Program-made: the position numbers and the translations under genes
The notes under the pieces: generated by a model
Seen by the model: the letters and a program-made list of their open reading frames with translations, nothing else
Database searches by the model: none
Told to the model about the DNA's origin: nothing
Shown here: positions 15,876-17,428 of the stretch, piece after piece
Layout: every line of letters begins with the position of its first letter
Position numbering within the stretch: position 1 is the first letter of the stretch
Origin: Acidobacteriota bacterium
GTDB lineage: Bacteria; Acidobacteriota; Polarisedimenticolia; Polarisedimenticolales; Polarisedimenticolaceae
Assembly (NCBI GenBank): GCA_011773795.1
Contig: WVWW01000042.1
Location: forward strand, 1 to 17,428
DNA: 17,428 nt
Direction: 5' to 3'

Positions 15876-16820
15876 GTGATGCTACCGACCATCGACGACG
15901 TCCGCGCCGCGGCCCGGCGCATCGCGCCGCATACCCATCGCACGCCCGTCTTGAGCTCGAGCCGGCTCAGCGAGGAGCTCGGGATCGAGGCCTTCTTCAA
16001 GTGTGAGAACCTTCAGAAGGTCGGCGCGTTCAAGGCCCGCGGCGCGACCAACGCCGTGTTGAGCCTGGACGAGGAATCGGCCGCCCGCGGCGTGGTGACC
16101 CACTCTTCGGGGAACCACGGGGCCGCATTGGCCTACGCGGCCGCCGCGCGTGGAGTTCCCTGTGTCGTGGTGATGCCGCGCGACGCACCGGAGATCAAGG
16201 TCGCAGCCGTGCGCGGCTACGGCGCCGAGATCGTCCTCTGCGAGCGTGCCGAGCGCGAAGCCGCTTGCCGGCGTGAGATCGAAGAACGCGGGATGACGTT
16301 GATCCATCCGTACGAGGATCCACGTGTGATCGCCGGCCAGGGCACGGCCGCGCTCGAGCTGCTCGAGCAGGTCGACGAGCTCGATCGGGTCATCGCGCCG
16401 GTCGGCGGCGGCGGGCTGCTGTCGGGGACGGCGCTCACCGTCTCGTCCCTGGCCCCGGGCATCGAGGTGTGGGGCGCGGAGCCTGCAGCAGTCGACGATG
16501 CCCATCGCTCGCTGGAATCGGGCACGCTTCAACCGGGGCCGGTCAACCCGCGCTCATGGGGTGACGGGCTCCTGACCGGGCTGGGCAAGAACCCGTTCGC
16601 GATCCTGAAGCCGCGCGGGGTGCGCGTCGTCACCGTCGAGGAGAACGCCATGCTCGACGCGGCGTGGACGCTGATCCGCCGCCTCAAGGTCGTCGTCGAG
16701 CCTTCGGGTGCCACCGTGCTCGCGGCGCTACGCGCCCGCGCAGACCAGTGGAAGGGTCGTCGCGTCGGCGCGATCATCAGCGGCGGCAACACCGACTTCG
16801 CCTGGCTGAGCGAGCTCTAG
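15876..16820 (+). CDS. PLP-dependent serine/threonine dehydratase or serine racemase
   Basis: A 314-residue fold-type II PLP enzyme of the cytoplasm. Lys53 in QKVGAFKARGATNAV forms the Schiff base; SSGNHGAALAYA (77-88) binds the substrate carboxylate; the Gly loop PVGGGGLLSG (175-184) holds the PLP phosphate; and ISGGNTDF (301-308) closes the PLP ring site. It lacks the C-terminal regulatory ACT domain of biosynthetic IlvA (about 500 residues), so it is a short catabolic-type dehydratase or a racemase. The loop AEPAAVDDAHRS (201-212) resembles the metal-binding loop of eukaryotic-type serine racemase, which both racemises and dehydrates. GTG and ATG are adjacent; the ATG at 15879 is equally possible. 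Its stop overlaps the stop of the convergent dehydrogenase gene. Confidence 0.9.
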   Translation: MMLPTIDDVRAAARRIAPHTHRTPVLSSSRLSEELGIEAFFKCENLQKVGAFKARGATNAVLSLDEESAARGVVTHSSGNHGAALAYAAAARGVPCVVVMPRDAPEIKVAAVRGYGAEIVLCERAEREAACRREIEERGMTLIHPYEDPRVIAGQGTAALELLEQVDELDRVIAPVGGGGLLSGTALTVSSLAPGIEVWGAEPAAVDDAHRSLESGTLQPGPVNPRSWGDGLLTGLGKNPFAILKPRGVRVVTVEENAMLDAAWTLIRRLKVVVEPSGATVLAALRARADQWKGRRVGAIISGGNTDFAWLSEL

Positions 16821-17428
16821 GGTGCGGCGCAGGCGCTGTTCAGCGTGCGGCCGCCGCCGCCGCTGGTCTCCACATCGTCGAAGTTGGTCGCGGTGACGAG
16901 GTAGGCGAACAGGACGCCGGGGCCCGGGTTCGCCGGGTCGCCGATCCAGCGGGTCTGCCCGGTCGAGTGGATGCAGTCGAAGTTGCCGTTGGGCTTGCCG
17001 CTGTAGATGCTGTAGTAGCGGATCGGGTGCGAAGAGTTGAACTGCAAGTTCTCCCAGGTCCACTGCGCAGTCTTGTTCACGAGGAACATGTCCGGGCCCA
17101 GGACGCCGGTGCCGGAAACCTCGAAATCGCTCAGCGGCGGGACCAGCTTGAGGATCGTGCCGCCACGATCGACGGCGTAGAGCTCGCCCTCGCCGTCACG
17201 TCCGAAGCTGGTCATGCTGTTGGTCAGGATGCGTGGAGCGGGATCGACGGTCGCGGTCCAGTCCATCTGCATCGTCGCGACGCCTGCGTCGATCAGGAAG
17301 CTGTTGATCCGGCCGTCACAGAAATCGCTCCAGAAGTAGTGACCTTGTAGATTCGAGATCCGGCAGCCACGGTAGACGAAACCGCCCGTCATCGAACAGG
17401 CGCCGCTGGTCTGCGGAGACTCGAGCAC
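16817..17428 (-). CDS. PQQ-dependent sugar dehydrogenase (GSDH family), C-terminal part with appended module
   Basis: The last 203 residues of a gene that enters from the right edge; its start is outside the window. The first part reads SMTGGFVYRG, then LQGHYFWSDFCDGRI, then FGRDGEGELYAVDRGGTILKLVP. This is the end of the beta-propeller of the glucose/sorbosone dehydrogenase family, which oxidises sugars with PQQ outside the cytoplasm. After about residue 98 comes a roughly 100-residue extension, with WTWENLQF, FDCIHS, a Gly/Pro-rich turn, LFAYLVTATN and a C-terminal SACAAP. It looks like a fibronectin-III-like module with a Cys pair, of a type I associate with secreted Acidobacteriota-like proteins (inference). 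Whether the catalytic His and PQQ ligands are intact cannot be seen. Confidence 0.8.
   Translation of the reverse strand: MLESPQTSGACSMTGGFVYRGCRISNLQGHYFWSDFCDGRINSFLIDAGVATMQMDWTATVDPAPRILTNSMTSFGRDGEGELYAVDRGGTILKLVPPLSDFEVSGTGVLGPDMFLVNKTAQWTWENLQFNSSHPIRYYSIYSGKPNGNFDCIHSTGQTRWIGDPANPGPGVLFAYLVTATNFDDVETSGGGGRTLNSACAAP

Overview
The window is a GC-rich bacterial chromosomal segment. It is densely packed: twenty protein-coding genes or gene parts lie on both strands. No gap without a gene exceeds about 175 bases. I see no tRNA, rRNA, CRISPR array, insertion sequence or phage gene. The gene mix suggests an Acidobacteriota-like organism (Thermoanaerobaculia/Vicinamibacteria type) or a related deep-branching soil or marine lineage. 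It includes a seven-bladed FG-GAP/ASPIC (CRTAC1) protein beside a TPR protein, an XRE-TPR regulator, and a PQQ-type sugar dehydrogenase with an appended Cys-containing C-terminal module. This placement is inferred from protein families only.

Layout, left to right. (1) 1-3316 holds small metabolic and RNA-modification genes: a metallo-beta-lactamase-fold hydrolase cut by the left edge, a secreted protein of unknown function with a His/Lys-rich tail, a type II haloacid-dehalogenase-like HAD enzyme, a DUF488 protein and the tRNA thiolase TtcA. DUF488 follows ttcA after 4 nt. (2) 3360-7068 holds a short piece resembling an ECF sigma factor, a clear Rho-independent terminator, an outer-membrane beta-barrel protein, and a TPR/CRTAC1 two-gene operon for the cell envelope. 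(3) 7226-9410 holds an XRE helix-turn-helix regulator with a TPR-like C-terminal half. Its reading frame has no stop where the protein should end and runs on through the next gene, which encodes a secreted beta-propeller-like protein. (4) 9438-12035 holds an elongation factor G outside any ribosomal operon and, convergent to it, a small secreted beta-rich protein. (5) 12142-13599 is a tightly overlapping three-gene operon: ECF sigma factor, two-TM putative anti-sigma protein, and a three-TM protein with a double zinc ribbon. A sequence matching an ECF-type promoter lies just upstream, so the operon probably activates its own transcription. (6) 13772-17428 holds a YbdK/GCS2-type carboxylate-amine ligase, an Fpg/Nei-family DNA glycosylase, a PLP-dependent serine/threonine dehydratase or racemase, and the C-terminal part of a sugar dehydrogenase cut by the right edge.

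Two patterns recur. At least five genes have a TANNNT box only 6-10 nt before the start codon, which predicts leaderless transcripts. Two convergent gene pairs end on the same CTAG tetramer, which serves as overlapping stop codons on both strands. The best candidate for an undescribed system is the sigma / membrane protein / zinc-ribbon operon. The second is the XRE-TPR regulator with its secreted neighbour and unresolved frame.
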